A stretch of DNA of 64,000 nt. Source: Rhodospirillales bacterium. GTDB lineage: Bacteria; Pseudomonadota; Alphaproteobacteria; Micavibrionales; Micavibrionaceae. The notes under the pieces were generated by a model. That model made no database searches, was not told the DNA's origin, and was given only the letters and a program-made list of their open reading frames with translations. Both the position numbers and the translations under genes were made by a program. The DNA is taken from positions 496,001-560,000 of the forward strand of contig JACKIQ010000001.1 in NCBI GenBank assembly GCA_020638365.1. Direction: 5' to 3'. Shown here piece after piece: positions 1 to 8,192 of this stretch (position 1 is the stretch's first letter; each line of letters starts with the position of its first letter).

Positions 1-535
1 AGAACAAGGCGGGCCAGACGATATAGAATTGCTGCTCGACTGCAAGGGACCATAGATGCGCGAACCAGGCGAGGTCGGCATAGGACGTCGCAAAATTATC
101 CAGATCGAAAAAGGGAACCCAGTTGCTGATAAAGAGGATGTGATAGATGTAAACGCTCGCAAGATTATAATCGCCGCCGCTTTGCCGGAAAAACAGCATC
201 AGGATAAAGATAAAAAAGATTCCCAGATAATAGAGCGGGAAAATGCGTAAGGTCCTACGGATATAAAAGTTTTTGAAACGGCGAGGCTGATCTTTCGTAT
301 CAATCAGAATCCCGGTAATCAGGAAGCCGGAAATTATAAAGAACAGAGTGACTCCCGAGGAACCGAGGCGCGCGATATTCGTGTAATAATCCGTCAGCCC
401 GCTTGATGTCGAAATCGCCCCGGCCATTTCCCCGGAGTGGCCCCAGATCACCAGAAACGCCGCCAAGGCCCTGAGCCCGTCAATTTCCCTGTAACGGTTG
501 CCTATGACGAGTTTTGGCGTTTCTGGATGGGGCAT
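1..535 (-). CDS. Acyltransferase 3 family membrane protein (N-terminal part, cut by window edge)
   Basis: This is the first 178 codons of an integral membrane O-acyltransferase of the OafA/ExoZ type, which moves acyl groups from the cytoplasm onto surface sugars. The start is followed by the family hallmark YREIDGLRALAAFLVIWGH in TM1, then a second segment with FFIISGFLITG, an arginine-rich loop (FYIRRTLRIFPLYYLG) and HLWSLAVEQQFY near the edge, the typical catalytic-site region. The ATG has a good ribosome site (GGCGGAG, spacing about 6). It lies 17 bases downstream of glyS on the same strand, so it may be read from the glyS transcript. The remainder, including the later membrane segments, is outside the window. 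The acceptor substrate cannot be told from sequence. Confidence 0.9.
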   Translation of the reverse strand, partial: MPHPETPKLVIGNRYREIDGLRALAAFLVIWGHSGEMAGAISTSSGLTDYYTNIARLGSSGVTLFFIISGFLITGILIDTKDQPRRFKNFYIRRTLRIFPLYYLGIFFIFILMLFFRQSGGDYNLASVYIYHILFISNWVPFFDLDNFATSYADLAWFAHLWSLAVEQQFYIVWPALF

Positions 536-552
536 ATTTTACTCCGCCCTTT

Positions 553-2106
553 TCAGGCGCCTGAAGAACGGATTTTTTCATACAAGAACGCCTTGACCTT
601 ATCCATATGGATGCGCTCCTGCGCCATAGTGTTGCGCTCACGCACCGTGACGGTCTGGTCATTGATCGTGTCGTTGTCGATGGTGAAACAGAAAGGCGTG
701 CCGATTTCATCCTGCCGCGCGTAACGCTTGCCGATATTCTGCTTGATATCCAGATCGACGGCGAAATCCTCGCGGATGTCCATATAGAGTTTCTGCGCGA
801 GGGGGACGTGCTCCTCCTTGGCCGTTAAGGGCAGAATGGCCGCTTTCTTCGGCGCCATGGAGGGATGGAAGTTGAGGTACACGCCGGAGGGGCGGTTAGC
901 ATCGACAGTGTAAGCCTCGCAGATCAGAGCCAGAACGCCGCGGGAGAGACCCGCCGCGGGTTCGATGACATGCGGCATATAGCGGATTTTCGAATCGGTC
1001 GGGTCCATATATTCAAGTTTTGCGCCCGAATGTTCCTGATGCTGCGTAAGGTCGAAATCGCAACGGTGGGCGATGCCTTCCAGCTCACCATAACCCGGCG
1101 CGGTGAAGGGGAAGCGATATTCGATATCCGCCGTGCCGAGACCGGCCTTGGCGTAATGCGAAAGCTCGTCCGAATCGTGGTCGCGCATCTGCAGGTTCGC
1201 GCTGGAGAGGCCCACGGATTTCCAGAAGCGCTGACGCTCGGCGAACCAGAAGTCGCGCCACATTTTCGCTTCGTCGGGGTGACAGAACCATTCGAGTTCC
1301 ATCTGCTCGAATTCCCGCGAGCGGAAGATGAAGTTGCGCGGGTTGACCTCGTTGCGGAAGGCTTTACCGATCTGGGCGATGCCGAAAGGCACGCGCACGC
1401 GCGACGAATCGAGGACGTTCTTATAATTCAGGAAAATTCCCTGCGCCGTTTCGGGGCGGAGGTAAGCGACCGAATCCTCATTCTGCAATGCGCCGACATA
1501 GGTCTGGAACATGAGGTTGAAGGCTTTGGGTTCGGTCAGAGTGCCCGGCTCTTTCGCATCGGGGCCGAGAACATATTTGTAATTCTCTACACCAAGCTTG
1601 TCTATTTCGGTAGCCTGATAAGCTGCGGGGTCTGTGTTTTTATGGCCGGCTTTCTTAAGGCGTTTTGTTTTTTCGGAATCTTCCTCGCCATCCAGATATG
1701 TGGCCCAAGGTTTTTCGGTGCTTTTATCCGCCGGGATCAAGACGAACAGATGATCTGCCCTATAGCGCTTCTTGGTTTCCCGGCAATCGACCATTGGGTC
1801 GGAAAAGCCGCCGACATGGCCAGAGGCGACCCAGGCTTTCGGGTTCTGGATGATGGCCGAATCGACGCCGACGATCTCCACCGGGCTTCCGTCCGGGCCG
1901 AGGGGGGGCGTCACCACCATATCCTTCCACCAGCGGTCGCGCAGGTTGTTCTTTAATTCCACGCCCAGAGGGCCGTAATCCCAGAATCCGTTGATTCCGC
2001 CATAGATTTCAGAGGCTGCGAAGATAAAACCGCGACGTTTGCAGAGGGAAACAATGTCTTTCATCACCAAATAATCCAAGTTTATTACTTTGTTTATGGA
2101 ATGCAT
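553..2106 (-). CDS. glyS: Glycyl-tRNA synthetase, single-chain (alpha2) class II type
   Basis: Charges tRNA-Gly with glycine in the cytoplasm. The protein is 517 residues and collinear with the homodimeric class II enzyme, not with the separate alpha and beta chains (GlyQ/GlyS) of most Proteobacteria. Visible hallmarks are CKRRGFIFAASEIYGG and WDYGPLGVELK near the N-terminus (motif 1 area), FRNEVNPRNFIFRSREFEQME (motif 2), and a C-terminal anticodon-binding domain beginning around LNFHPSMAPKKAAILPL. The start is uncertain: the first ATG directly follows a GC-rich hairpin with no spaced ribosome site, while an ATG 14 codons later (base 2064) gives the usual family N-terminus MKDIVSLCKRRG. The upstream region is AT-rich with a possible promoter and direct repeats. 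Family assignment is certain; the start is not. Confidence 0.95.
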   Translation of the reverse strand: MHSINKVINLDYLVMKDIVSLCKRRGFIFAASEIYGGINGFWDYGPLGVELKNNLRDRWWKDMVVTPPLGPDGSPVEIVGVDSAIIQNPKAWVASGHVGGFSDPMVDCRETKKRYRADHLFVLIPADKSTEKPWATYLDGEEDSEKTKRLKKAGHKNTDPAAYQATEIDKLGVENYKYVLGPDAKEPGTLTEPKAFNLMFQTYVGALQNEDSVAYLRPETAQGIFLNYKNVLDSSRVRVPFGIAQIGKAFRNEVNPRNFIFRSREFEQMELEWFCHPDEAKMWRDFWFAERQRFWKSVGLSSANLQMRDHDSDELSHYAKAGLGTADIEYRFPFTAPGYGELEGIAHRCDFDLTQHQEHSGAKLEYMDPTDSKIRYMPHVIEPAAGLSRGVLALICEAYTVDANRPSGVYLNFHPSMAPKKAAILPLTAKEEHVPLAQKLYMDIREDFAVDLDIKQNIGKRYARQDEIGTPFCFTIDNDTINDQTVTVRERNTMAQERIHMDKVKAFLYEKIRSSGA

Positions 2107-2235
2107 CCCCGGTTCAGACGGGTCGCAGGACCGGGGCCATCATGGACGTTAACTCCGCATAAAACAAGAGCTTACCCCCTAGAAGAGACAAAAATGACTC
2201 GCTCCTGAATCGACCCCTGGAATTTTTTTCAAAAC

Positions 2236-2276
2236 CGAAACTATCCTCTCCATAATCGAAACTATCTAGTATTATA
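2236..2276 (-). promoter_or_regulatory. Candidate glyS promoter -10 with two 10-bp direct repeats at the start site
   Basis: On the minus strand a perfect TATAAT (2271-2276) lacks a good -35. Immediately downstream, over the expected start site, the decamer GATAGTTTCG occurs twice (2257-2266 and 2236-2245), offset by 21 bp, two helical turns. Same-face direct repeats over a start site look like a regulator site. Inference only. Confidence 0.4.
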
Positions 2277-2387
2277 CTGTCTATTTATTGTAGCTTTACC
2301 ATGTATGGTTTATATATAATTTAAATTATTTGCTTTTTTATTTACTGATTAAAGTATAAATCTTTAAAAAAAATACATGCTTTTTTC

Positions 2388-2416
2388 TTGACGAAACATT
2401 TCCTTTTGTATATTGT
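2388..2416 (+). promoter_or_regulatory. Strong sigma70-type promoter of the 85-residue gene
   Basis: TTGACG and TATTGT are separated by exactly 17 bases, giving a near-consensus housekeeping promoter. The predicted start lies about 15 bases before the ATG at 2438, and an AGGAG ribosome site sits in that short leader. Confidence 0.75.
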
Positions 2417-2437
2417 TAGATCATAGGAGTTGAAGCA

Positions 2438-2695
2438 ATGACAACCGATCGTTCATTTGAAGGCATCAACCCGGTAGCCGGAAACGTAAAAAATACCGAG
2501 CTGCAAAGGGCGGGTCCTCAGGTTGTCAGCGAGCGGAAGCGTCGCGGCGGCGGAGACCTCGGAGAAGTGGCCCGGCTTATGGACGGCTACAAGGCTACCC
2601 CGGAGGTGGGCAAAGTTCCGTTAGGCAATGGCCGCTCTATAGACTTCGGGGTCTTAACAGACCACCTTCTGAATAAGGAACTGGATTACGGCTGA
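2438..2695 (+). CDS. Small protein of unknown function (85 aa)
   Basis: I do not recognise a family. The product is short, charged and hydrophilic, with no signal peptide or membrane segment. It has a basic patch (SERKRRGGGDLGE) in the middle and a hydrophobic C-terminal third ending in LLNKELDYG. Reality is supported by a near-consensus promoter, an AGGAG ribosome site 8 bases before the ATG, codon use in keeping with the genome, and a stem-loop terminator about 140 bases downstream. It is a single-gene unit in an AT-rich pocket. Function is unknown; a small cytoplasmic regulator or nucleic-acid binder is possible given the basic patch, but this is speculation. Confidence 0.65.
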   Translation: MTTDRSFEGINPVAGNVKNTELQRAGPQVVSERKRRGGGDLGEVARLMDGYKATPEVGKVPLGNGRSIDFGVLTDHLLNKELDYG

Positions 2696-2834
2696 GATGG
2701 TCGAAAATTTAAAAAAAAGTAAGCGAGTTGAGCGAGGGTAGCAAAATTATAAGACCGAAAAGGTCATCATACTAAAAAACTAGGACACTACAAAAAAAGA
2801 GACGAAATAGGCGAAAAAGCCTTTGAAGTTGGGG

Positions 2835-2870
2835 AAAAAAAGCGCTCGGAGCGGGTTCGGGCGCTTTTTT
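2835..2870 (+). terminator. Rho-independent terminator after the 85-residue gene
   Basis: An A-run plus GCGC pairs with GCGC plus a T-run (AAAAAAGCGC and GCGCTTTTTT) around a loop of about 15 bases, ending in six T on the plus strand. The A/T symmetry also lets it work on the minus strand. A smaller hairpin (AGGC-GAAAAA-GCCT) lies just upstream. Confidence 0.7.
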
Positions 2871-2905
2871 CATTGAGCGGGGCACGGTTTGCGTAAAGGT
2901 TTATT

Positions 2906-3202
2906 ATGGAACAAGATGAAGACCACGAGATGATGCTGAATTTTCAAGGCGTTGACGCCTTGGCAGGCGGCTATGGCCGTCCCGGTTCTCCTCACATCGT
3001 TTTCCTGAAGAATTTACGCATGCTCAGCCAGTCGCGGCGCGGACACATGCGCGAGGACGAGCATGACGGCCCTGAAGAAATTTTCGACGCTTTCAGAGTT
3101 TCCAACGAAATTCAGAGCGCCCTGTCACGCATAGGAAACGGCATTTTCCTCTCTCTTTTCGGAGATTTACCCGAAGAGGAACTTACACACGAACTTGACT
3201 GA
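2906..3202 (+). CDS. Hypothetical protein (98 aa)
   Basis: No recognised family. The N-terminus is acidic (MEQDEDHEMM), followed by a segment with Gly-Gly and Pro (ALAGGYGRPGSP), an amphipathic stretch (IVFLKNLRMLSQSRRGH), and an acidic C-terminal half. There is no signal peptide or membrane helix, so it is probably cytoplasmic. The ATG has an AAAGG site 6 bases upstream. It follows the terminator of the preceding small gene on the same strand, so it likely has its own weak promoter; I did not find a convincing one. A poor stem-loop followed by a T-rich run lies just after the stop. Gene reality is likely but function is unknown. Confidence 0.55.
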   Translation: MEQDEDHEMMLNFQGVDALAGGYGRPGSPHIVFLKNLRMLSQSRRGHMREDEHDGPEEIFDAFRVSNEIQSALSRIGNGIFLSLFGDLPEEELTHELD

Positions 3203-3236
3203 AGCGAACGGGCGGGCGCTTACGCGAATCTTCATG

Positions 3237-3270
3237 CCGACTTAGTCCGGGCACTCTTTTTCTTTTTTTA
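3237..3270 (+). terminator. Possible terminator after the 98-residue gene
   Basis: A short bulged stem (GCC-GAC with GTC and GGC) is followed by a 13-base T-rich run. The stem is weak, so this is tentative. A second short palindrome (GGACTTAGTCC) and a CTGTG-TGAG-CACAG hairpin lie between here and the end of the convergent protease gene. Confidence 0.35.
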
Positions 3271-3334
3271 GTTAAGACTTATGCAGACCAAGCCGGGTCT
3301 ACAGGACTTAGTCCGTTTGCCTGTGTGAGCACAG

Positions 3335-4771
3335 TCAGCGCAGGAATATCCGGGTTACGCTGCCCCGGCTGAGGATTGTCAGGGCTACGCCGCGGGCGTT
3401 TTTTGGCAGATTTTCAAGGACACGAAGGAGATCGGGGACGGTTTTGACTTCCGTATCGTTGACCGCGAGAATGATATCGCCCGGCGAAAGGATTCGCATA
3501 TAGACATTCTGCGGAACCTTCGTGACGATGACGCCCTGCGCAGGGCCATTGTAATCGAGTTCAGTCGCCACTGCCGGGTTGAGATTGGCAATGGTTACTC
3601 CGCCCAGAACGCCCTTGCCGGGGAGGATCGTTTCCTGACGCGGCGGCTCGTCGGGCGGAGCGATGGCCGGGACATTGATTTCAAGTTCCTTTCCCTCACG
3701 AAGAATAGTTATCGTCGCCGTTTTTCCGACGGGTACGGTTGCCATGCGGAATTTCATCTCCGCCGCATCGCGAATCGGGTGGCCGTTTACCGCGATCACC
3801 GCGTCACCCACCTTCGCGCCCGCCTTCAGAAGCGGGCTGAGCGGATTGAGGTTCGCGATCAACGCGCCGCCGGGTTTGGCCAGCCCGAGGCTGGTGGCGA
3901 TATCCGGGGTGATGGATTGCATACTGACCCCTAGCCACGGGCGGGTTACGCCCTTATCGCCTCCCTGCCCGTTCTTTTCTGCGGCTACGACTGTGGCGAC
4001 CATCTCGGAGGGGATGGCAAAACCGATGCCCATCGAACCGCCGGAGCGCGAGAAGATCGCGGTGTTGATCCCGATAACGGTTCCGTCCAGAGCGACCAGA
4101 GGGCCGCCGGAGTTACCCGGATTTATCGCCGCGTCGGTCTGGATAAAAAAGTTGAAGTCGTTAATATCCAGAGAGGAGCGTCCCTGCGCGGAGATTATCC
4201 CGCTGGTCACGGTCTGGCCGACACCGAACGGGTTGCCGATGGCCACGACCAGATCGCCGACTTCAAGAGACTCGCTGGGTTTCAGGTTCACGAAGGGCAA
4301 AAGCTCGCCGCCTGAGTCGACGCGAAGCAGAGCCAGATCCGATGCATGGTCGACAAGTGCGATCTTCGCCGGAAACTCTCGTCCGCTGGCAAGGGCAACA
4401 ACGATCTCCTCCGCGCCCTCGATCACATGGGCGTTGGTGACGATCAGGCCTTGCGCCTCGACGATCACTCCGGATCCGAGCGAGGCTTCCATATGTCTGC
4501 GCATCGGCGCACTGAACCTGTTGCCGAAAAACTGCCGGAAGAAGGGATCGGCCATAAAAGGATTTTGATAACCCGAAGCGACAAGACGTTTCGCGTAGAT
4601 GTTCACGACCGCAGGGGCGACCTTTTTGACGACGGGCGCGAAGGAGAGGCGAGCCTGATCGCGGGATTGCGGAACGGCCTCATCCTGTGCGGCGAATTGC
4701 GCGGCTACGGGAAAAGCGGCCAAGAGAGCGGACAGCAAGGCTGGAATGAGAAAAAATTTTCTGTTAAGCAT
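3335..4771 (-). CDS. degP: Do-type periplasmic serine protease/chaperone (DegP/HtrA family)
   Basis: Degrades or refolds misfolded envelope proteins. The 478-residue precursor opens with a signal peptide (basic MLNRK, hydrophobic core, AAQ-type cleavage region near residue 25). The trypsin-like domain carries the full triad: His115 in TNAHVIEG, Asp145 in DHASDLALLRVD and Ser221 in NPGNSGGPL. Two PDZ domains follow, the first beginning near RPWLGVSMQS and the second near the C-terminus with the SPGDIILAVN loop, the DegP/DegQ architecture. It is divergent from panB with about 90 bases between starts. It could equally be called degQ or mucD; without its regulator (no rpoE or CpxR neighbour here) the exact paralogue is open. 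Confidence 0.95.
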   Translation of the reverse strand: MLNRKFFLIPALLSALLAAFPVAAQFAAQDEAVPQSRDQARLSFAPVVKKVAPAVVNIYAKRLVASGYQNPFMADPFFRQFFGNRFSAPMRRHMEASLGSGVIVEAQGLIVTNAHVIEGAEEIVVALASGREFPAKIALVDHASDLALLRVDSGGELLPFVNLKPSESLEVGDLVVAIGNPFGVGQTVTSGIISAQGRSSLDINDFNFFIQTDAAINPGNSGGPLVALDGTVIGINTAIFSRSGGSMGIGFAIPSEMVATVVAAEKNGQGGDKGVTRPWLGVSMQSITPDIATSLGLAKPGGALIANLNPLSPLLKAGAKVGDAVIAVNGHPIRDAAEMKFRMATVPVGKTATITILREGKELEINVPAIAPPDEPPRQETILPGKGVLGGVTIANLNPAVATELDYNGPAQGVIVTKVPQNVYMRILSPGDIILAVNDTEVKTVPDLLRVLENLPKNARGVALTILSRGSVTRIFLR

Positions 4772-4864
4772 AGCGTTTATTCTATAAAACAGGATTTTTT
4801 CAGGAGCAAGCGTCTTTAAAAGCCGTTTTATAACATACAGTTGAACTCTTTTATTGGAAAAACC

Positions 4865-5713
4865 ATGTCGAATACCGGCGAACGCACCACACGATCAGGG
4901 ATTGCGGAATTACAAGCGCATAAGGGGCAACGCACGCCTCTGGTCTGCCTCACGGCCTATTCCACGCCGATGGCGCAGCTGCTGGATGCGCATTGCGATA
5001 TGCTGCTGGTCGGGGATTCAATCGGGACGGCACTTTACGGTATGGAAAATACCCTAGGCGTGACCGCAGAAATCATGATCGCGCATGGCAAGGCCGTGAT
5101 GCGCGGGGCGAAGAAGGCCTGCGTCCTGATCGACATGCCTTATGGAACGTACGAGAGCAGTGCCGAGCAAGCTTACGGGACCGCCCGGCGGATCCTAGAT
5201 GAAACGGGTTGCGACGGGGTCAAACTGGAGGGCGGAGCCGAGATGGCCGAAACCATCCGTCATCTCGTGCAGAACGGGGTCGCCGTGATGGCGCATATCG
5301 GCCTGAAGCCTCAATCCGTGGTCAAAGACGGCGGATACCGGGTGCGGGGCAAAACACAAGAAGAGGCTGAGGCGCTGATGAAGGATGCGCTGGCCGTTCA
5401 GGAGGCCGGGGCGTTCGGCATCCTGATCGAGGGGACGATCGAGCCTGTGGCGCGCGCGATTACCGAGGCGGTCGATATCATTACCGTAGGGATCGGCGCT
5501 TCGCCCGCCTGCGACGGGCAAATTCTTGTCAGCGAAGATATGCTGGGCCTGATTACCGAGCACACCCCAAAGTTCGTCAAGAAATTCGTCAATCTCGCCG
5601 AGGATATCGACAAGGCTGTGGCAAATTATGCGCGCGAGGTGCGGGCACGGACGTTTCCCGATCCGGCGCATACGTACGGAAACCATGCCGGGAAAAAAGC
5701 GGAGAACGGGTGA
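4865..5713 (+). CDS. panB: 3-methyl-2-oxobutanoate hydroxymethyltransferase (ketopantoate synthesis)
   Basis: First committed step of pantothenate (vitamin B5, CoA) synthesis: adds a hydroxymethyl group from methylene-tetrahydrofolate to 2-oxoisovalerate, giving ketopantoate. The 282-residue protein has the expected magnesium ligands Asp51 (VGDSIG), Asp90 (VLIDMPYG) and Glu122 (VKLEGG), plus the HIGLKPQS segment and the likely catalytic Glu189 (GILIEG). I chose the ATG at 4865, with GGAA upstream, over an in-frame TTG 8 codons earlier that has no ribosome site. The stop shares one base with the panC start, so the two enzymes are made from one transcript and probably translationally coupled. 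Confidence 0.96.
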   Translation: MSNTGERTTRSGIAELQAHKGQRTPLVCLTAYSTPMAQLLDAHCDMLLVGDSIGTALYGMENTLGVTAEIMIAHGKAVMRGAKKACVLIDMPYGTYESSAEQAYGTARRILDETGCDGVKLEGGAEMAETIRHLVQNGVAVMAHIGLKPQSVVKDGGYRVRGKTQEEAEALMKDALAVQEAGAFGILIEGTIEPVARAITEAVDIITVGIGASPACDGQILVSEDMLGLITEHTPKFVKKFVNLAEDIDKAVANYAREVRARTFPDPAHTYGNHAGKKAENG

Positions 5714-6513
5714 TGGAGATCGCACGGACCCGCGCGGAGTTGGACGCCCTCACCGGCCCCGCCCGCGCGCAAGGAATGATTATCGGGTACGTGCCGACGA
5801 TGGGCGCCTTGCATGACGGGCATTTATCACTGGTGAGGATGGCGAGAGAAGAGGCCGATCTTGTCGGGGTCAGTGTTTTCGTCAATCCCACGCAATTCGC
5901 GCCTCATGAGGATTTCGATGCGTATCCGAGGCAGGAAGAGCATGATCTTTCCCTACTGGAAAGAGAAGGCGCAGCCTTCGTTTTTCTTCCTTCCAGGGAC
6001 GAGCTTTACGCCGACGGATACGAGAGCGCGGTTGCGCCCGGTCCGGCAGCCGAGGGACTTGAGAGCGATTTCCGTCCGCATTTTTTCGGCGGTGTGGTGA
6101 ATGTCGTTTATCGCCTGTTTTCAGCCGTTCGGCCCGATATCGCCGTATTCGGGGAAAAGGATTTCCAGCAACTGCAGGTCATTAAAGAGATGGTTGCAGC
6201 GCAGGGCCTGCCCATTCGGATTGCCGGCGGGCCGATCGTTCGGGACGCGCACGGGCTGGCGCTCTCTTCGCGCAATGCCTATCTTTCTCCGGAGGAGTTG
6301 AGGGTCGCCCGGACGCTGAATCAGGTTTTGTATGATGCCGCTTCGTCGATTAGAAACGGAGAGGCTCCTGATTACGTCTGCGCGGGTGCAGCTCAAAGCC
6401 TTGTTGATCACGGATTTGCTTCCGTGGATTACGTAGCCGAGCGCTGGGACCGGGTGCTGGCTGCGGCATGGCTGGGCAAGACCCGTCTGATCGATAATGT
6501 GCCCGCGATCTAG
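5713..6513 (+). CDS. panC: Pantothenate synthetase (pantoate-beta-alanine ligase)
   Basis: Joins pantoate to beta-alanine with ATP to make pantothenate. The 266-residue cytoplasmic enzyme shows the nucleotidyltransferase HIGH-like motif in PTMGALHDGH (residues 28-37), the VFVNPTQF segment, FGEKDFQQL and the SSRNAYLS KMSKS-like loop. The ATG overlaps the panB stop (TGATG), the classic arrangement for panB-panC coupling; a GTG one codon earlier is less likely. No panD or panE lies nearby. The next gene is convergent and only 9 bases away, with no clear terminator between them. Confidence 0.97.
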   Translation: MEIARTRAELDALTGPARAQGMIIGYVPTMGALHDGHLSLVRMAREEADLVGVSVFVNPTQFAPHEDFDAYPRQEEHDLSLLEREGAAFVFLPSRDELYADGYESAVAPGPAAEGLESDFRPHFFGGVVNVVYRLFSAVRPDIAVFGEKDFQQLQVIKEMVAAQGLPIRIAGGPIVRDAHGLALSSRNAYLSPEELRVARTLNQVLYDAASSIRNGEAPDYVCAGAAQSLVDHGFASVDYVAERWDRVLAAAWLGKTRLIDNVPAI

Positions 6514-6522
6514 GCGACCGTT

Positions 6523-7629
6523 TCAGGTTTCCGTTTTTTTCGGCCGGGCGTATTTTTTTGTAATCCATGAACGGGCGGGACGTTCGAGATATTTGTAGGT
6601 GATGTGCGAGAAATAGAACGTCAGAGCCAGAGCGATAAAACACGCGATGAGAAACGGCGTATCGAAGGTTTTTGAGCCGTCGAGGGTGCGCATCATGACC
6701 GGGACGGGCAAGGCCTCCCAGAACACGTTGTGCAGCATGTATAAAGAATAAGAGGCTTCGCCCCAATAGACTGGCCTTTCGCCCTGCAGAGCGCCTGATA
6801 TCCCGTGGCGGTCGTTTTCGGCGGCAACGAAGATGATCGCCGCGTAAATCAGAATAATCACTGCGTCAGGGATGTTCGCGATAAAGGCCAGAAACAGGGT
6901 GCCTACAACGCCATAGAACAGCCCCTTTCCGGTATCTTTAAGCGTATATTTCCGCCCGAAGAGGTACAGGCCTATGCCCAGTACGAAATCCGGCACGATG
7001 CGGATAAAGCCGAAGGTGGTGAGGTGGGTGAAGGGTTTACCGAGGATGAAAAAGAACGCGCAGAGGAGAATGAGCGCCGAGGCCGAAACGGTCATCACTG
7101 TCGTGGGCTGCCTTTTTAACGCCCAGACGGCCAGAAACGGGAACAGGAGGTAGGCGAACCATTCGGCGCTGATCGACCATGAAGGGTTGTTAAAGCACGG
7201 CTTGGCGTGAAGGCCCCAGGCCTGAATCATCAAGACGGACGTCGTCAGGCAGTTCAGGCTATCGCCGCTGTCGAATCCTACACCCCAGATCGTCAGGGTT
7301 GCGGCCGTGGTCAGGGCCGAGAGAATCAAGGTGAGAATGTGCACCGGGTAAATGCGCGCGAAGCGTTTGACGTAGAACGTCCGTGCGGAGAAGGTCCCCT
7401 GCTCTATCCCGGTGATGTAGCTGTGGGTCAGGATGAAGCCGCTCAGGATAAAGAAAAAATCCACACCTGTATAAAAGCGGCCGGGCAGGCCGTTATAGAG
7501 AGAGTCGACTTCAAGTGTGTAGTGGAAAATGACGATCGAAAGCGCCGCGAAAAAACGCAAGGAGGTGAGGCTCCTAATGTCTTTAGGATAAGGTGTTTGC
7601 GCGGGGACGAATATTTTTGCTGCTTTCAT
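6523..7629 (-). CDS. Acyltransferase 3 family membrane protein
   Basis: A 368-residue multi-pass O-acyltransferase. It starts with a short cytoplasmic arm, then SLTSLRFFAALSIVIFHY (TM1 with the family His), FYTGVDFFFILSGFILTHSY, and the basic loop FYVKRFARIYPVHIL. SWSISAEWFAYLLFPF in the middle is the usual active-site region, and about ten hydrophobic segments follow. It ends with a basic tail (LERPARSWITKKYARPKK). It resembles enzymes that decorate exopolysaccharide or lipopolysaccharide with acetyl or succinyl groups. It is a second, different member of the family after the truncated one at the left edge. No glycan biosynthesis genes adjoin it, so its acceptor cannot be inferred. Confidence 0.92.
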   Translation of the reverse strand: MKAAKIFVPAQTPYPKDIRSLTSLRFFAALSIVIFHYTLEVDSLYNGLPGRFYTGVDFFFILSGFILTHSYITGIEQGTFSARTFYVKRFARIYPVHILTLILSALTTAATLTIWGVGFDSGDSLNCLTTSVLMIQAWGLHAKPCFNNPSWSISAEWFAYLLFPFLAVWALKRQPTTVMTVSASALILLCAFFFILGKPFTHLTTFGFIRIVPDFVLGIGLYLFGRKYTLKDTGKGLFYGVVGTLFLAFIANIPDAVIILIYAAIIFVAAENDRHGISGALQGERPVYWGEASYSLYMLHNVFWEALPVPVMMRTLDGSKTFDTPFLIACFIALALTFYFSHITYKYLERPARSWITKKYARPKKTET

Positions 7630-7688
7630 ACAAAGGCTTATCTTTTTTCACTTGCCTATTATTTGCAGAAAATCAGCAAGCACAACAC

Positions 7689-7715
7689 AAAACGGCCCTT
7701 AGAGAGGGCCGTTTT
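7689..7715 (-). terminator. Rho-independent terminator at the end of the rpsM-rplQ operon
   Basis: A perfect 11-bp stem (AAAACGGCCCT with AGGGCCGTTTT) closes a 5-base loop, and the T-run lies in the 3' arm. It sits 27 bases past the rplQ stop and ends the ribosomal cluster. It is symmetric and could also stop plus-strand transcription. Confidence 0.85.
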
Positions 7716-7742
7716 AACAATTATTTCTAAACTTCGACGGGA

Positions 7743-8192
7743 TCAGGCCGCGTCGACCTCGTCGACGAATTCATCATCGAACTGGCTGGGGCCGGAATCC
7801 TGCCCCTTCGCATCCGGATCGCGGTCGACAAGTTCGATCACGGCCATCGGCGCGGCGTCTCCGTAGCGGAAGCCCGCTTTCAAAACGCGGGTGTAGCCAC
7901 CGGGACGGTCTTCGTAACGCTCGGCCAGAACTTCGAACAGCTTCTTGACCTGCGCTTCATCGCGAAGGACGGAAATCGCCTGACGGCGCTTGTTCAGGGC
8001 CACTTTCGGGTCAGCGGCAGCCTGCTTGCCCAGCGTGATCAATTTTTCCACGTAAGGCTTGAGTTCCTTAGCCTTCGGCAGGGTGGTGACGATCTGTTCA
8101 TGCTTGATCAGAGCGGCGGCCATGTTCGCCAGCATCGCCTTGCGGTGGCTGCTTGAACGATTAAGCTTGCGCTGTTTAATTCCGTGTCTCAT
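7743..8192 (-). CDS. rplQ: 50S ribosomal protein L17
   Basis: Structural protein at the exit-tunnel side of the large subunit. The 149-residue product begins with the invariant MRHGIKQRKLNRSSSHRKAM and keeps the core through GYTRVLKAGFRYGDAAPMAVIELV. It is about 20 residues longer than E. coli L17; the extra part is an acidic tail (DDEFVDEVDAA), unlike the basic tails on other ribosomal proteins here. It is last in the alpha operon. A 190-base gap with a stem-loop separates it from rpoA, which is wider than usual. A strong AAGGAAAAAGGAA site precedes the ATG. Confidence 0.98.
   Translation of the reverse strand: MRHGIKQRKLNRSSSHRKAMLANMAAALIKHEQIVTTLPKAKELKPYVEKLITLGKQAAADPKVALNKRRQAISVLRDEAQVKKLFEVLAERYEDRPGGYTRVLKAGFRYGDAAPMAVIELVDRDPDAKGQDSGPSQFDDEFVDEVDAA

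Larger units (their letters stand above)
2107..2437. other. AT-rich divergent intergenic region between glyS and a small gene
   Basis: These 331 bases separate divergent glyS and the 85-residue gene. Next to glyS is a GC-rich hairpin (CCCCGGT paired with ACCGGGG). The middle, about 2217-2390, is far richer in A+T than its surroundings. It holds a candidate glyS promoter with two direct repeats, and a strong plus-strand promoter; both are listed separately. I see no tRNA or long open frame. Confidence 0.6.
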
